From JANXLS01 sp038227045 (GTDB taxonomy: Bacteria > Planctomycetota > SZUA-567 > H5-PLA8), in NCBI GenBank assembly GCA_038227045.1, contig JBBRQD010000069.1:1-30355 (forward strand): DNA of 30,355 nucleotides, in the 5' to 3' direction. This document shows, piece by piece, positions 23,044 to 30,218 of this stretch. Every line of letters begins with the position of its first letter. The first letter of the stretch is position 1. Position numbers and translations under genes: made by a program. The notes under the pieces were generated by a model that did not search any database, was not told the DNA's origin, and saw nothing but the letters and a program-made list of their open reading frames with translations.

Positions 23044-24587
23044 CAAACGCCCAGGCGTGCTTCCGCGGCCGACAGCGCCCGGAGCAGCGCGCGGGCTTTG
23101 TTCAGGGTTTCGTCGTATTCGTTTCGTGGGATTGAATCGGCGACGATCCCGGCTCCGGCCTGGACGTGGGCTTTGAATGTGCCGTCGGGCTGGGTTTGCA
23201 TGACGAATGTGCGGATCGCGATTCCGGTGTTCAGGTTGCCGAGATAATCCATGACGCCGACCGCGCCCGCATAGGGGCCGCGGCGGTCCGATTCGACTTC
23301 GTCGATGATTTCCATGGCGCGAATTTTCGGGGCGCCCGAAACTGTTCCAGCGGGGACGCAGGCGTCGAAGACGTCGAAGGCGTTCAAATCCGCACGCATT
23401 TTTCCGGAGACGTTCGAGACGATGTGCATGACGTGCGAATAATTTTCGATGATCATTTTTTCGCTGACGTGCACGCTGCCGTATTCGGAGACGCGGCCGA
23501 CATCGTTGCGGCCGAGATCGAGCAGCATGGTGTGTTCGGCGAGTTCTTTTGGATCGTTGAGCAGTTCCTCGGCCAGGCGTTTGTCTTCCGCGGCGTCTTT
23601 GCCGCGCGGCCGCGTGCCGGCGATGGGGCGCACGGTGATTGCGCCGTTTTCCACGCGCACCATGACTTCCGGCGAACTGCCGACGAGATGCAGAGCGCCC
23701 ATGCGCAGGTAAAACATGTACGGCGACGGGTTGATGGTGCGCAGGCTGCGGTAGACTTCGAACGGGTGCGCCTTGGTCTGACACGAGAGGCGTTGCGAGA
23801 GCACGACCTGAATGATGTCACCGGCGGAGATGTACTGCTTGGCTTTTTCGACGGCGTTGCAGAAACTGTCGCGGTCGACGTTGCTGGTGTAGCGCGCGGT
23901 CGCGGTGGGATTCGACGCGGGCAATTCGTCCATCGGTTCTTCGTGCGGCTCGCGCAGGCACTTGACGACGCGCTCGATAATCTCGCCGGCGTTTTTATAC
24001 GCGGCGTGCGGATCCATCGTTTCGCGCAGATCGACGTGGTGAACGAGCGTGGCGATTTTCGAGACGTGATCGAAGGCGAGGATTGTTTTGTAAATCGGCA
24101 CGAGCATGTCCGGCACGTCTTCCAACCCGGCGCGCGCGGGCGGATGGGCCATCAGTCGCGGCTCGATCAGGCGCACGACATCGTAGCCCAGATAACCGAC
24201 CGCGCCGCCTGCGAAAGGTGGAACGGGAATTTGCGAGTCGCTCTGAACGGCGCGATTTTGTTTCAAGAAATTTTCGAGCGCTTCAAGCGGATCGCCGTCG
24301 TGGCTGACGCAGGCGCCTGCGGCGGTTTCAATCGAGTAGTGCGGCTTGGGAAACACGCCGCCGCGGAAGATCACGTCGGGGCGGCTGCCGACGAAACTGT
24401 AGCGGCCGATGCGTTCGCCGCGTTCGACCGACTCAAGCAGGAACGCATAATCGCTCGGCGGCATGCGGCGGTATGCTGCGACGGGGGTGAGTCCGTCGGC
24501 GAGAAAACTGCGCGACACCGGGATTAATTTGCCTGGGTGGGCGGCGGCGAGTTTCAGGAAGGTATCGATGTCGGGCGTAAGGCTCAT
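23043..24587 (-). CDS. trpE: Anthranilate synthase component I
   Basis: TrpE converts chorismate to anthranilate, the first step of tryptophan synthesis, using ammonia delivered by TrpG. The 514-residue protein has the N-terminal tryptophan-feedback element LLESVE (50-55) followed by RIGRYSFVG. The chorismate-binding core shows AGDIIQVVLSQR, PIAGTRPRG (321-329), ELAEHTMLLDLGRND (348-362) and PAGTVSGAPK (412-421). The feedback element and full length point to TrpE rather than PabB, though PabB cannot be fully excluded without a tree. No trpG is adjacent. The upstream gene is carA, 41 bp away, with a repeat-like tract and no ribosome-binding site in between. Confidence 0.93.
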   Translation of the reverse strand: MSLTPDIDTFLKLAAAHPGKLIPVSRSFLADGLTPVAAYRRMPPSDYAFLLESVERGERIGRYSFVGSRPDVIFRGGVFPKPHYSIETAAGACVSHDGDPLEALENFLKQNRAVQSDSQIPVPPFAGGAVGYLGYDVVRLIEPRLMAHPPARAGLEDVPDMLVPIYKTILAFDHVSKIATLVHHVDLRETMDPHAAYKNAGEIIERVVKCLREPHEEPMDELPASNPTATARYTSNVDRDSFCNAVEKAKQYISAGDIIQVVLSQRLSCQTKAHPFEVYRSLRTINPSPYMFYLRMGALHLVGSSPEVMVRVENGAITVRPIAGTRPRGKDAAEDKRLAEELLNDPKELAEHTMLLDLGRNDVGRVSEYGSVHVSEKMIIENYSHVMHIVSNVSGKMRADLNAFDVFDACVPAGTVSGAPKIRAMEIIDEVESDRRGPYAGAVGVMDYLGNLNTGIAIRTFVMQTQPDGTFKAHVQAGAGIVADSIPRNEYDETLNKARALLRALSAAEARLGV

Positions 24588-24589
24588 GG

Positions 24590-24625
24590 GTTTTAGGCGT
24601 CAGTGGTTAGGGATTAGTGGCTAGT
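24590..24625. repeat. TTAGTGG-type repeat between carA and trpE
   Basis: The plus strand reads GTCAGTGGTTAGGGATTAGTGGCTAGTG, a degenerate run of AGTGGTTAG/AGTGGCTAG units. It fills almost the whole carA-trpE gap and leaves no recognisable Shine-Dalgarno sequence for trpE. Confidence 0.5.
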
Positions 24626-24628
24626 GTC

Positions 24629-25789
24629 TCACTTCTTTCGATTTTTCAAAATCATCTCGCGAAAGCGTCCGAACAAGTAAAAACTGTCGTGCGGTCCGGG
24701 CGAGGCTTCGGGGTGATATTGAACTGAAAACGCAGGGAATTCTTTGTGGCATAGGCCTTCAACTGTTTTGTCGTTCAAATTGATGTGCGTGACTTCGACG
24801 CGCTCAGCGGCGAGGCTTTCCGGGTCTACCGCGAAGCCGTGGTTTTGGCTCGTGATTTCAACTTTTCCGGTGCTCGCTTCGAAGACCGGCTGGTTTGCGC
24901 CGCGATGCCCGAATTTTAGTTTGTAGGTGCGGCCACCGAAAGCGAGGCCCATTAATTGGTGACCGAGACAAATGCCGAACATCGGCACTTTTCCGGCCAG
25001 TCCGCGGATCAAATCCGGTGCGCCCGTCACCGCGGCGGGATCGCCGGGACCGTTGGAGAGAAACACGCCGTCCGGTCCGCGCGCGAGGATATCGGCGGCG
25101 GTCGCTGTCGAGGGCACCACGGTCACATCCGCGCCCGAGTCGTTCAAGCAGCGCAGGATGTTGGTCTTGACGCCGTAATCGACGCAGACAACCTTGACGC
25201 GCGGTCCGGCCGTGGGCGCTTCGTTGGGCACCTGATTATTCGAAAACCCTTCGCAGAAACCGCTGTTCCATTCGTAGGCCTTCTTGCAGCTCACTTTTTC
25301 GGCGAGATTCAAGCCTTCCATTTGGGGCGCGGATCGGGCTCGGTCGACGAGGTCGCCGTCGGCGAGTTTCGCGGAATTTTCGGAGCACGCGAGCACGCCG
25401 CGCATCACGCCGCCGGAGCGCAGTTTGCGCGTCAAAGCGCGCGTATCGAGGCCTTCGATGCCGGGCACTCCGGCCTTGCTCAAATAGCCTGACAAGTCAT
25501 CGTCCGAACGATAATTGCTGCGCAGCGCGCTTAATTCGCGGACGATGAATCCGTCGGCCTGCGGCTTGTTGGACTCCACATCCTGTGCGTTGACGCCGTA
25601 ATTGCCGATCAGCGGATAGGTCATCGTCACGATCTGGCCGGTGTACGACGGATCGGTGAGAATCTCCTGATAGCCGGCCATGGAGGTGTTGAACACCACT
25701 TCGCCCGTGCGGTCCACGGCCGCGCCAAAGGCGCGCCCCCGATAGACGCTGCCGTCTTCAAGAACCAAGCGGGCTACTGGCAAATTCAT
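24629..25789 (-). CDS. carA: Carbamoyl-phosphate synthase small subunit
   Basis: CarA is the glutaminase subunit that supplies ammonia to CarB for carbamoyl phosphate, a precursor of pyrimidines and arginine. The 386-residue protein has the CarA-specific N-terminal domain (ARLVLEDGSVYRGRAFG, then VVFNTSMAGYQEILTDPSY) and a class I glutamine amidotransferase domain. C274 in FGICLGHQLMGLA is the nucleophile, with H359 and E361 in QYHPEASPGPHD. VDYGVKTNILRCL and SNGPGDP are also typical. ATG 25789 is chosen for the AAAGGAAACGAG upstream. Longer readings run through a terminator hairpin. carB is not in the window and trpE follows on the same strand. Confidence 0.96.
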   Translation of the reverse strand: MNLPVARLVLEDGSVYRGRAFGAAVDRTGEVVFNTSMAGYQEILTDPSYTGQIVTMTYPLIGNYGVNAQDVESNKPQADGFIVRELSALRSNYRSDDDLSGYLSKAGVPGIEGLDTRALTRKLRSGGVMRGVLACSENSAKLADGDLVDRARSAPQMEGLNLAEKVSCKKAYEWNSGFCEGFSNNQVPNEAPTAGPRVKVVCVDYGVKTNILRCLNDSGADVTVVPSTATAADILARGPDGVFLSNGPGDPAAVTGAPDLIRGLAGKVPMFGICLGHQLMGLAFGGRTYKLKFGHRGANQPVFEASTGKVEITSQNHGFAVDPESLAAERVEVTHINLNDKTVEGLCHKEFPAFSVQYHPEASPGPHDSFYLFGRFREMILKNRKK

Positions 25790-25838
25790 CTCGTTTCCTT
25801 TCGTGCTTTCGATCGTTTCGTGCTGTTCATCTGCCCGT

Positions 25839-25864
25839 AAAAAAGGCTGGCGAATTCGCCAGCC
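25839..25864 (-). terminator. Intrinsic terminator (perfect hairpin plus T6)
   Basis: On the minus strand the perfect 8-bp palindromic stem GGCTGGCG-AATT-CGCCAGCC (25845-25864) is followed by TTTTTT (25839-25844). It ends the outer-membrane-like gene whose stop is at 25905. Because it lies only 50 bp before the carA start, it could also act as an attenuator in a carA leader. Confidence 0.85.
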
Positions 25865-25904
25865 CCTCATTTTCAACCTGATCTCTTCGATCTCAATACA
25901 TAGA

Positions 25905-26603
25905 TCAAAGGTCTTTATTTCGCCGGGGCTTGCATGTGTCGTCGTCAAGAACATCGATGCCGAACCATCCCAGAACCCAATCGGCGGCCTGTGCGGGGCG
26001 AACATTAATATCAACCAGGATCAACGCGTGGAACGTGGCCCCAATTCCAAGGAACGAGCGATCGGCGTTGTTCTGATAAACAGTGGCTGTATCCAAATCC
26101 ATCTTGTCCGAACGGAAATCCTCAACCCAGCCGGTTACGCGTTCACGTTTGATTTTCTGATAATAAAGGATGCTGACGCCCGCTTCCAAGCGCTTTTCGC
26201 GCCAGACACCGGCGCTGCGGCCGCGGAATCCCACGCGGTACGCGTCGGAATAGCCGAAGCCCACCTGAGCGAATTTCGTGGCGCGTGCGTTGATCAGAAA
26301 CCCAGGGCCGGCTCCGATGGAAAAATCCACGATGTCAACCAGATCGTACCAGCGGCTGAGGAAGTAGCGTCCGGCCTGGACTTTCATACTCTGGTTTTCG
26401 TCCACCGTCGTGTAACTGGCGTTGGCCTGCTTTTCAAGCGTTCCGCCAGAAGTGCCCACCGATGTCGAGGAGTAGCTCGAACCATACGAGGAACCGGAAC
26501 CGTAGGCCGAACCGGAACCATAGCCGCCTCCGACGATTGTTTCCGCATGCGCGGCAACCGCCAAAACGAGCGACGCACACAGCAAAATCCTGGATGAACG
26601 CAT
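25905..26603 (-). CDS. Secreted outer-membrane-like protein with Gly/Ser/Tyr-rich segment
   Basis: The 232-residue protein has a signal peptide (about 1-20, ILLCASLVLAVAAHA). A low-complexity Gly/Ser/Tyr stretch (about 22-50) follows. A conserved-looking domain then contains RYFLSRWYDLVDIVDFSIGA, GFLINARATKFAQVGFGYSD and GFRGRSAGVWREKRLE. Alternating hydrophobic strands suggest a small beta-barrel or envelope protein, and no enzymatic motif is seen. ATG 26603 has GAGGAGG 6 nt upstream, and a TTGACA -35 hexamer lies at 26696-26701 on this strand. The gene ends in a strong terminator at 25839-25864. Confidence 0.65.
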   Translation of the reverse strand: MRSSRILLCASLVLAVAAHAETIVGGGYGSGSAYGSGSSYGSSYSSTSVGTSGGTLEKQANASYTTVDENQSMKVQAGRYFLSRWYDLVDIVDFSIGAGPGFLINARATKFAQVGFGYSDAYRVGFRGRSAGVWREKRLEAGVSILYYQKIKRERVTGWVEDFRSDKMDLDTATVYQNNADRSFLGIGATFHALILVDINVRPAQAADWVLGWFGIDVLDDDTCKPRRNKDL

Positions 26604-26695
26604 TCGATCCTCCTCGCGCACTTTTCGACCGGGCGCAATATGACGGCACTGAATTGTCCTGCGAATCGAAAAGAGTTTCCCAGATTTTTTTTATT

Positions 26696-26701
26696 TGTCA
26701 A
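26696..26701 (-). promoter_or_regulatory. Consensus -35 hexamer upstream of the outer-membrane-like gene
   Basis: The minus strand reads TTGACA, then an A-rich spacer. The -10 at the expected place (26673-26678, AAACTC) is poor, so only the -35 is convincing. A leader of about 65 nt would precede the ATG at 26603. The rest of the 199-bp gap up to mscL shows nothing else. Confidence 0.3.
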
Positions 26702-26802
26702 CGCATTTCAAAGGTTATGTGTCCCGGAATCAGCATTTTTTATTCTCGCACAAAACCCACTAAATTAATCGAATTTGGAAGCGACTTTCAACCCATGGTG
26801 AA

Positions 26803-27252
26803 TCAATTCAGCATCGACTGGCAATGCCCGCACTTCACGGCTTTAACAGGCACCGCCATGGCGCACTGCGGACAATCCTTTGTAGCCGGTGGCGCGGGAG
26901 GTGCCGGCGGGCGGAGTCTGGCGATTAATTTCACCACCATAAAAATCGCAAACGCCACAATCAAAAAGTTGATCAAGCTGTTGATGAACAATCCGTATTT
27001 GATCGCCGTTCCGCCGTCTTTTTTAAGAACCTCAAGAGGCGATGCCGACTCCGCCGCCTTGCGCGCTTTTTCATCCAGCGGAATAAACAGGCTGGAGAAA
27101 TCCACTTTGCCCACGAGAAAACCCAGCGGCGGCATAATGATGTTTTCGACGAGATTGGAGACGATGCCGCCGAAAGCCGCACCGATCACAACGCCGACCG
27201 CCATATCCACGACATTCCCTTTTACCGCGAATTCCTTAAATTCTTTAAGTAT
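26803..27252 (-). CDS. mscL: Large-conductance mechanosensitive channel MscL with zinc-ribbon tail; AUA start
   Basis: MscL opens under membrane tension to release solutes on hypo-osmotic shock. The family start is visible as LKEFKEFAVKGNVVDMAVGV, followed by IGAAFGGIVSNLVENIIMPP (TM1) and YGLFINSLINFLIVAFAIFMVV (TM2). Unusually, the C-terminus continues into a CxxC...CxxC zinc ribbon (C127, C130, C141, C144). The codon where the family begins is ATA (27250-27252), preceded by a well-placed AGAGGA. No ATG, GTG or TTG lies in frame closer than a TTG at 27312. I annotate the AUA as the start. An upstream start or a sequence error are the alternatives. Confidence 0.85.
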   Translation of the reverse strand: MLKEFKEFAVKGNVVDMAVGVVIGAAFGGIVSNLVENIIMPPLGFLVGKVDFSSLFIPLDEKARKAAESASPLEVLKKDGGTAIKYGLFINSLINFLIVAFAIFMVVKLIARLRPPAPPAPPATKDCPQCAMAVPVKAVKCGHCQSMLN

Positions 27253-27578
27253 GTGATCCTCTTTTTTTGTGAAGATGGAAAGACCTTTAACATGCGTGAG
27301 GCATAATTGCAAGCACGACCCCGAACATTTTATCCAATGGAATTCGTAAACAAACACAACCTCAACCGCCGCCATAACTTCAAATATGCACATAGTGCAC
27401 GACCTCCCTCATATCCTTGAAGATCAAGAGGGACAGTAGCCCGGACTTCAAAATTCCCTCAAAAAATGCGAGGTGACCTGTCCTTAGACGCATAATCCTT
27501 TTTCTAAACTGTATGCCATTGACGGTGTAGAATCGATCAAAGGCGCAAACATTACCGCTCGATAAATAAGGAGATTCC
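27253..27578. other. 326-bp divergent intergenic region mscL / SGNH gene
   Basis: No convincing gene lies here. It should contain both promoters. For the plus strand, TAGAAT at 27528-27533 lies in a block (CCATTGACGGTGTAGAAT) that is repeated almost exactly before the next gene at 28462-28479. On the minus strand a 13-codon frame (MFGVVLAIMPHAC, about 27291-27332) precedes mscL. I regard it as chance or at most a leader peptide. Confidence 0.4.
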
Positions 27579-28397
27579 ATGCGAACGCGATGGCTCATGC
27601 AGTTGGGGGTTCTGATCGGATTGATAGTCGGGGTTGCCGATTTGAGGGCCGGGGAAGGCGAGAAACCGAAAGCCGATGGCAAGAAGCCCTACAAGGTCTT
27701 CTTCATTGGGCACAGCCTTTACAAATATGGACCCTGCGATATTCCCGCCGCGGTGCAATTCCTTTCGGAAGCGGCGGATGTGGATCGCCCCATTCAGGCC
27801 TCAACGTTCATCAAAGGCGGCGCAAAACACCAGGATTATCTTAATTCGCCGGAAGTCATGAAACGCCTGCACGACGAAGCCTGGGACATCGTGCTCATTG
27901 CCGGAAATCTCAACGACATGGTCAACCCCGAGAAGGTCAATCTGGAGTTTGCAAAAAAGCTCGACAACGAAGTCAAAAGTAAAAACATCCGGCTCTTGGA
28001 ATATGTCGCGTGGCCCTGGGCGAAAGTGAGCGGCGACGACATAGTTGAGAAGAGAATTAAAGCTCAGGACGCCTTCAATCAATCGCTCATTCAACTCGCC
28101 AAGGATACGGGCGCCACACTTGTTCCAAGCGGCCCGGGTCTGGTCAACGTCATCAAGAAAGATCGAAAATTCATGGACGAGTTCAAGTACGGCGAGGTGC
28201 ATGTATCCCCAATGGGCTACTACTTCACCGCCTGCGTGATCTTCGCCACAATCTACAACAAAAGCCCGGAGGGATTGCCAAGCGTTTTCAAAGAGTTTAA
28301 CATCGACAAAGACACAGCCAAAATTCTTCAGGTCACCGCATGGGAAACAGTTCAGGAGTGGCAAAAGATACAAGCGGCAAACGCGCCCGCCAAGTAG
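27579..28397 (+). CDS. Secreted SGNH-hydrolase-like protein
   Basis: The 272-residue protein has a signal peptide (about 1-24). An SGNH/GDSL-type fold follows: block I reads FFIGHSLYKYG (S46 as nucleophile candidate), block III IAGNLNDM (N110, N112), and block V GEVHVSPMGYY (H208). The aspartate two residues before the histidine in classical members is replaced by E206/V207, so the triad is atypical. Such proteins are esterases or lipases, and the substrate is unknown. The 3' 149 bp are duplicated at 29821-29969. The gene appears to be the surviving member of a former tandem pair. The ATG is preceded by AAGGAGATT, a good ribosome-binding site. Confidence 0.75.
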   Translation: MRTRWLMQLGVLIGLIVGVADLRAGEGEKPKADGKKPYKVFFIGHSLYKYGPCDIPAAVQFLSEAADVDRPIQASTFIKGGAKHQDYLNSPEVMKRLHDEAWDIVLIAGNLNDMVNPEKVNLEFAKKLDNEVKSKNIRLLEYVAWPWAKVSGDDIVEKRIKAQDAFNQSLIQLAKDTGATLVPSGPGLVNVIKKDRKFMDEFKYGEVHVSPMGYYFTACVIFATIYNKSPEGLPSVFKEFNIDKDTAKILQVTAWETVQEWQKIQAANAPAK

Positions 28398-28473
28398 CCA
28401 CACGCATTGGCGCCCGGCACCAATAACGCGAATAATCCATGAGCATCTGATCTCCACCATTCCATCGCCGGTG

Positions 28474-28479
28474 TAGAAT
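28474..28479 (+). promoter_or_regulatory. -10-like element shared with the upstream gene
   Basis: TAGAAT lies in CCATCGCCGGTGTAGAAT (28462-28479), nearly identical to 27516-27533 upstream of the SGNH gene. The ATG at 28485 is only 6 bp beyond it and has no Shine-Dalgarno sequence. If this is the -10, the message would be leaderless. Confidence 0.35.
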
Positions 28480-28484
28480 TCAAA

Positions 28485-29756
28485 ATGAAACAAATTCTCT
28501 CTCTCATCGCTGTCGCCGTTCTGTTATTCATCATCGGAATTCGCGCCGAAGAATCGCCCTCATTGGACGAACTAACCGCCAAAGCCGCGAAAGGCGATGT
28601 TCACGCGCAGCTTGCGCTTGCGTTCCGCTACCGCGACGGCAAGGGCGTCGAGAAAGATATCGTGCAGTCGATGCACTGGGCTCATCTCGCCGCCGATCAT
28701 GGCGATGCGTCGGCCATGGATTTGATCGGATTCGCGTACTTGACCGGTCACGGAGTGCAGCGCAACCCGGCGGTGGCGTTCGGTTACTTTCATGCCGCTG
28801 CGAACAAGTCCGCTCAAGCGGCGTTTAATTTGGGCCAATGTTATTTTGGCGCTCAAGGGATCGATCTGGACATTCCCAAGGCGCTGGAGGCGTGGAAAAT
28901 GGCGGCGGAAATGGGCAGCGGCCGAGCGGCGGTCAACGCGGCGATGGTCTGCCTTTCGGGCGAAGGCGTCCCGGCCAATCCCCAGGAAGCCCGCCGGCTG
29001 GCCGCCCGCTCAGCGGAATTGAACGACGTGTCAGGGCTGGTTGTCCTCGGCGAAATCCAGTTTCAGGCCGGCGAAATCGAGCAGGCCCGAGCCAATTGGG
29101 CCAAGGCCTCGCAAATGAAACCGGTTGGCCCGACAGGCCAGCCCGTGCAGCCTTCCGACAACATGTCCGCGCAGGAAGGCGCGGATCTTTTGAAACTGAT
29201 CGACTATCGCCATCGAAAAGGCGAACCCGGCGTGTTCGCGTACGTCGAAGCGCCACACGTTCATCAAGGCTACAACAATTGCGGCGCCACCTCGGCCGCG
29301 ATGCTCGCGCGCTTCCAGGGCAAGACAATTGGAGCATGGGAATTCAAGCGGCTGTGTTCCAGCCCGGTGGGAACCGGCACCGATTGGGGAGATCTGCTGA
29401 AAGCGTCGGAAAAAATCGGCCTGCACTGGAAGCTGGTCACCTTCACGCCGGACGATGCCGGTTTCAAACAAGGCACGGATTTTCTAAAATCGGAACTCGA
29501 CGCCGGCCGGCCCGTGGTCATCGATTTCAAATTCATCGGGCCGGAATACCCCGGCGGCGAAGCAGGCCACACACTCGATGTCGCCGGTTACATCGCAGCA
29601 GAAAACCTCTACATCCTGCGCAACCCCGCAATCCCATCGCCCGGCCTGGAACTAATCGCCACCGACGATTTCAAACGCTACTGGCGCTCCGATCACTACG
29701 GCGCACTCTCCCACAACGTCCTGTCCAGACCGGCGATTGTCGTCGATAAGCAATAG
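28485..29756 (+). CDS. Secreted Sel1-repeat / C39-like cysteine peptidase fusion
   Basis: The 423-residue protein has a signal peptide (about 1-21) and four to five Sel1-like repeats (about 25-210; YRDGKGVEKDIVQSMHWAHLAA, AYLTGHGVQRNPAVAFGYFH and CLSGEGVPANPQEARRLAA style). A C-terminal C39-like papain-fold domain (about 250-420) follows. The active site is readable: Q261 and C266 in VHQGYNNCGATSAAM, H362 in GGEAGHTLDVAGY and N380 in YILRNPA. C39 domains cleave double-glycine leaders in bacteriocin exporters, but stand-alone secreted versions have other, mostly unknown substrates. It lies between the SGNH gene and the leftover tail of its paralogue, under a near-copy of the SGNH promoter. Confidence 0.85.
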   Translation: MKQILSLIAVAVLLFIIGIRAEESPSLDELTAKAAKGDVHAQLALAFRYRDGKGVEKDIVQSMHWAHLAADHGDASAMDLIGFAYLTGHGVQRNPAVAFGYFHAAANKSAQAAFNLGQCYFGAQGIDLDIPKALEAWKMAAEMGSGRAAVNAAMVCLSGEGVPANPQEARRLAARSAELNDVSGLVVLGEIQFQAGEIEQARANWAKASQMKPVGPTGQPVQPSDNMSAQEGADLLKLIDYRHRKGEPGVFAYVEAPHVHQGYNNCGATSAAMLARFQGKTIGAWEFKRLCSSPVGTGTDWGDLLKASEKIGLHWKLVTFTPDDAGFKQGTDFLKSELDAGRPVVIDFKFIGPEYPGGEAGHTLDVAGYIAAENLYILRNPAIPSPGLELIATDDFKRYWRSDHYGALSHNVLSRPAIVVDKQ

Positions 29757-29773
29757 AGCGGTGAGCGGGACGC

Positions 29774-29815
29774 AAGGGACAGACACGCATCTATTTAGTT
29801 TCGTGTCTGTCCCTT
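29774..29815. repeat. GGGACAGACACG-type REP hairpin
   Basis: AAGGGACAGACACG (29774-29787) and CGTGTCTGTCCCTT (29802-29815) form a perfect 14-bp stem with a 14-nt loop, followed by TTTT (one T shared). I recall this wording as a widely dispersed palindrome associated with REP-type (Y1/RAYT) transposases. It also looks like a terminator for the C39 gene. It ends 6 bp before the truncated SGNH copy. Confidence 0.65.
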
Positions 29816-29820
29816 TTATC

Positions 29821-29969
29821 CAATCTACAACAAAAGCCCGGAAGGACTGCCAAGCGCTTTCAAAGAGTTTAACATCGACAAGGACACAGCCAAAATTCTT
29901 CAGGTCACCGCATGGGAAACAGTTCAGGAGTGGCAGAAGATACAGGCGGCAAACGCGGCTGCCAAGTGA
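29821..29969 (+). pseudogene. 3' remnant of an SGNH-hydrolase paralogue
   Basis: These 149 bp align without gaps to 28249-28397, the end of the SGNH gene, with about 10 differences by eye. Nearly all are synonymous or conservative (only Val to Ala and Pro to Ala, and TAG to TGA). The reading frame is intact to its own stop but has no start. The copy therefore once belonged to a full paralogue whose 5' part has been lost. Weak similarity continues for about 17 bp after the stop. Confidence 0.8.
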
Positions 29970-29996
29970 CCGTCCGCGTTTGCGCCACCACCTGAA

Positions 29997-30218
29997 TTAT
30001 TTCGCAATGCCCTTCAAGCCGGTCGACGTGTAGAGCAAGTTCAAGGTGAACTCGCTGGAAATGCCGTTGATCAAGATCCGCACCGGGACTTTTACGGGTG
30101 TGTTCACAATGGCCGGTTGGGTCAAGTTCAACGGCGCGAACGCGTTTTTGAAGTTCCCCTTGGTATAAGTAATTGAGATCCTCCCGTATGCGGTTCCGGT
30201 AGAAGTCTTGGTAAACGT
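29997..30218 (-). pseudogene. C-terminal part of a gene cut by an insertion sequence
   Basis: On the minus strand the frame ending at the TAA 29997-29999 reads TFTKTSTGTAYGRISITYTK, then NAFAPLNLTQPAIVNTPVKV, then ILINGISSEFTLNLLYTSTG and LKGIAK. This is a Thr-rich, beta-strand-like C-terminus of a probably secreted or surface protein. It is open up to 30218, where the insertion-sequence end begins. The rest of the gene would lie beyond the element. I do not recognise the family. Confidence 0.6.

Noticed and set aside
23166..24527. 453-codon open frame on the plus strand opposite trpE
   Set aside because: It lies entirely antisense to trpE, whose motifs are complete. Its Asp/Phe/Val/His-rich repetitive composition is a shadow effect.
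25790..26014. Longer carA reading starting at 26014
   Set aside because: It would run through a perfect terminator hairpin and the 3' end of another gene. CarA family similarity begins at 25789.
27291..27332. 13-codon leader-peptide-like frame before mscL
   Set aside because: No ribosome-binding site, no attenuator structure after it, and the length is expected by chance.
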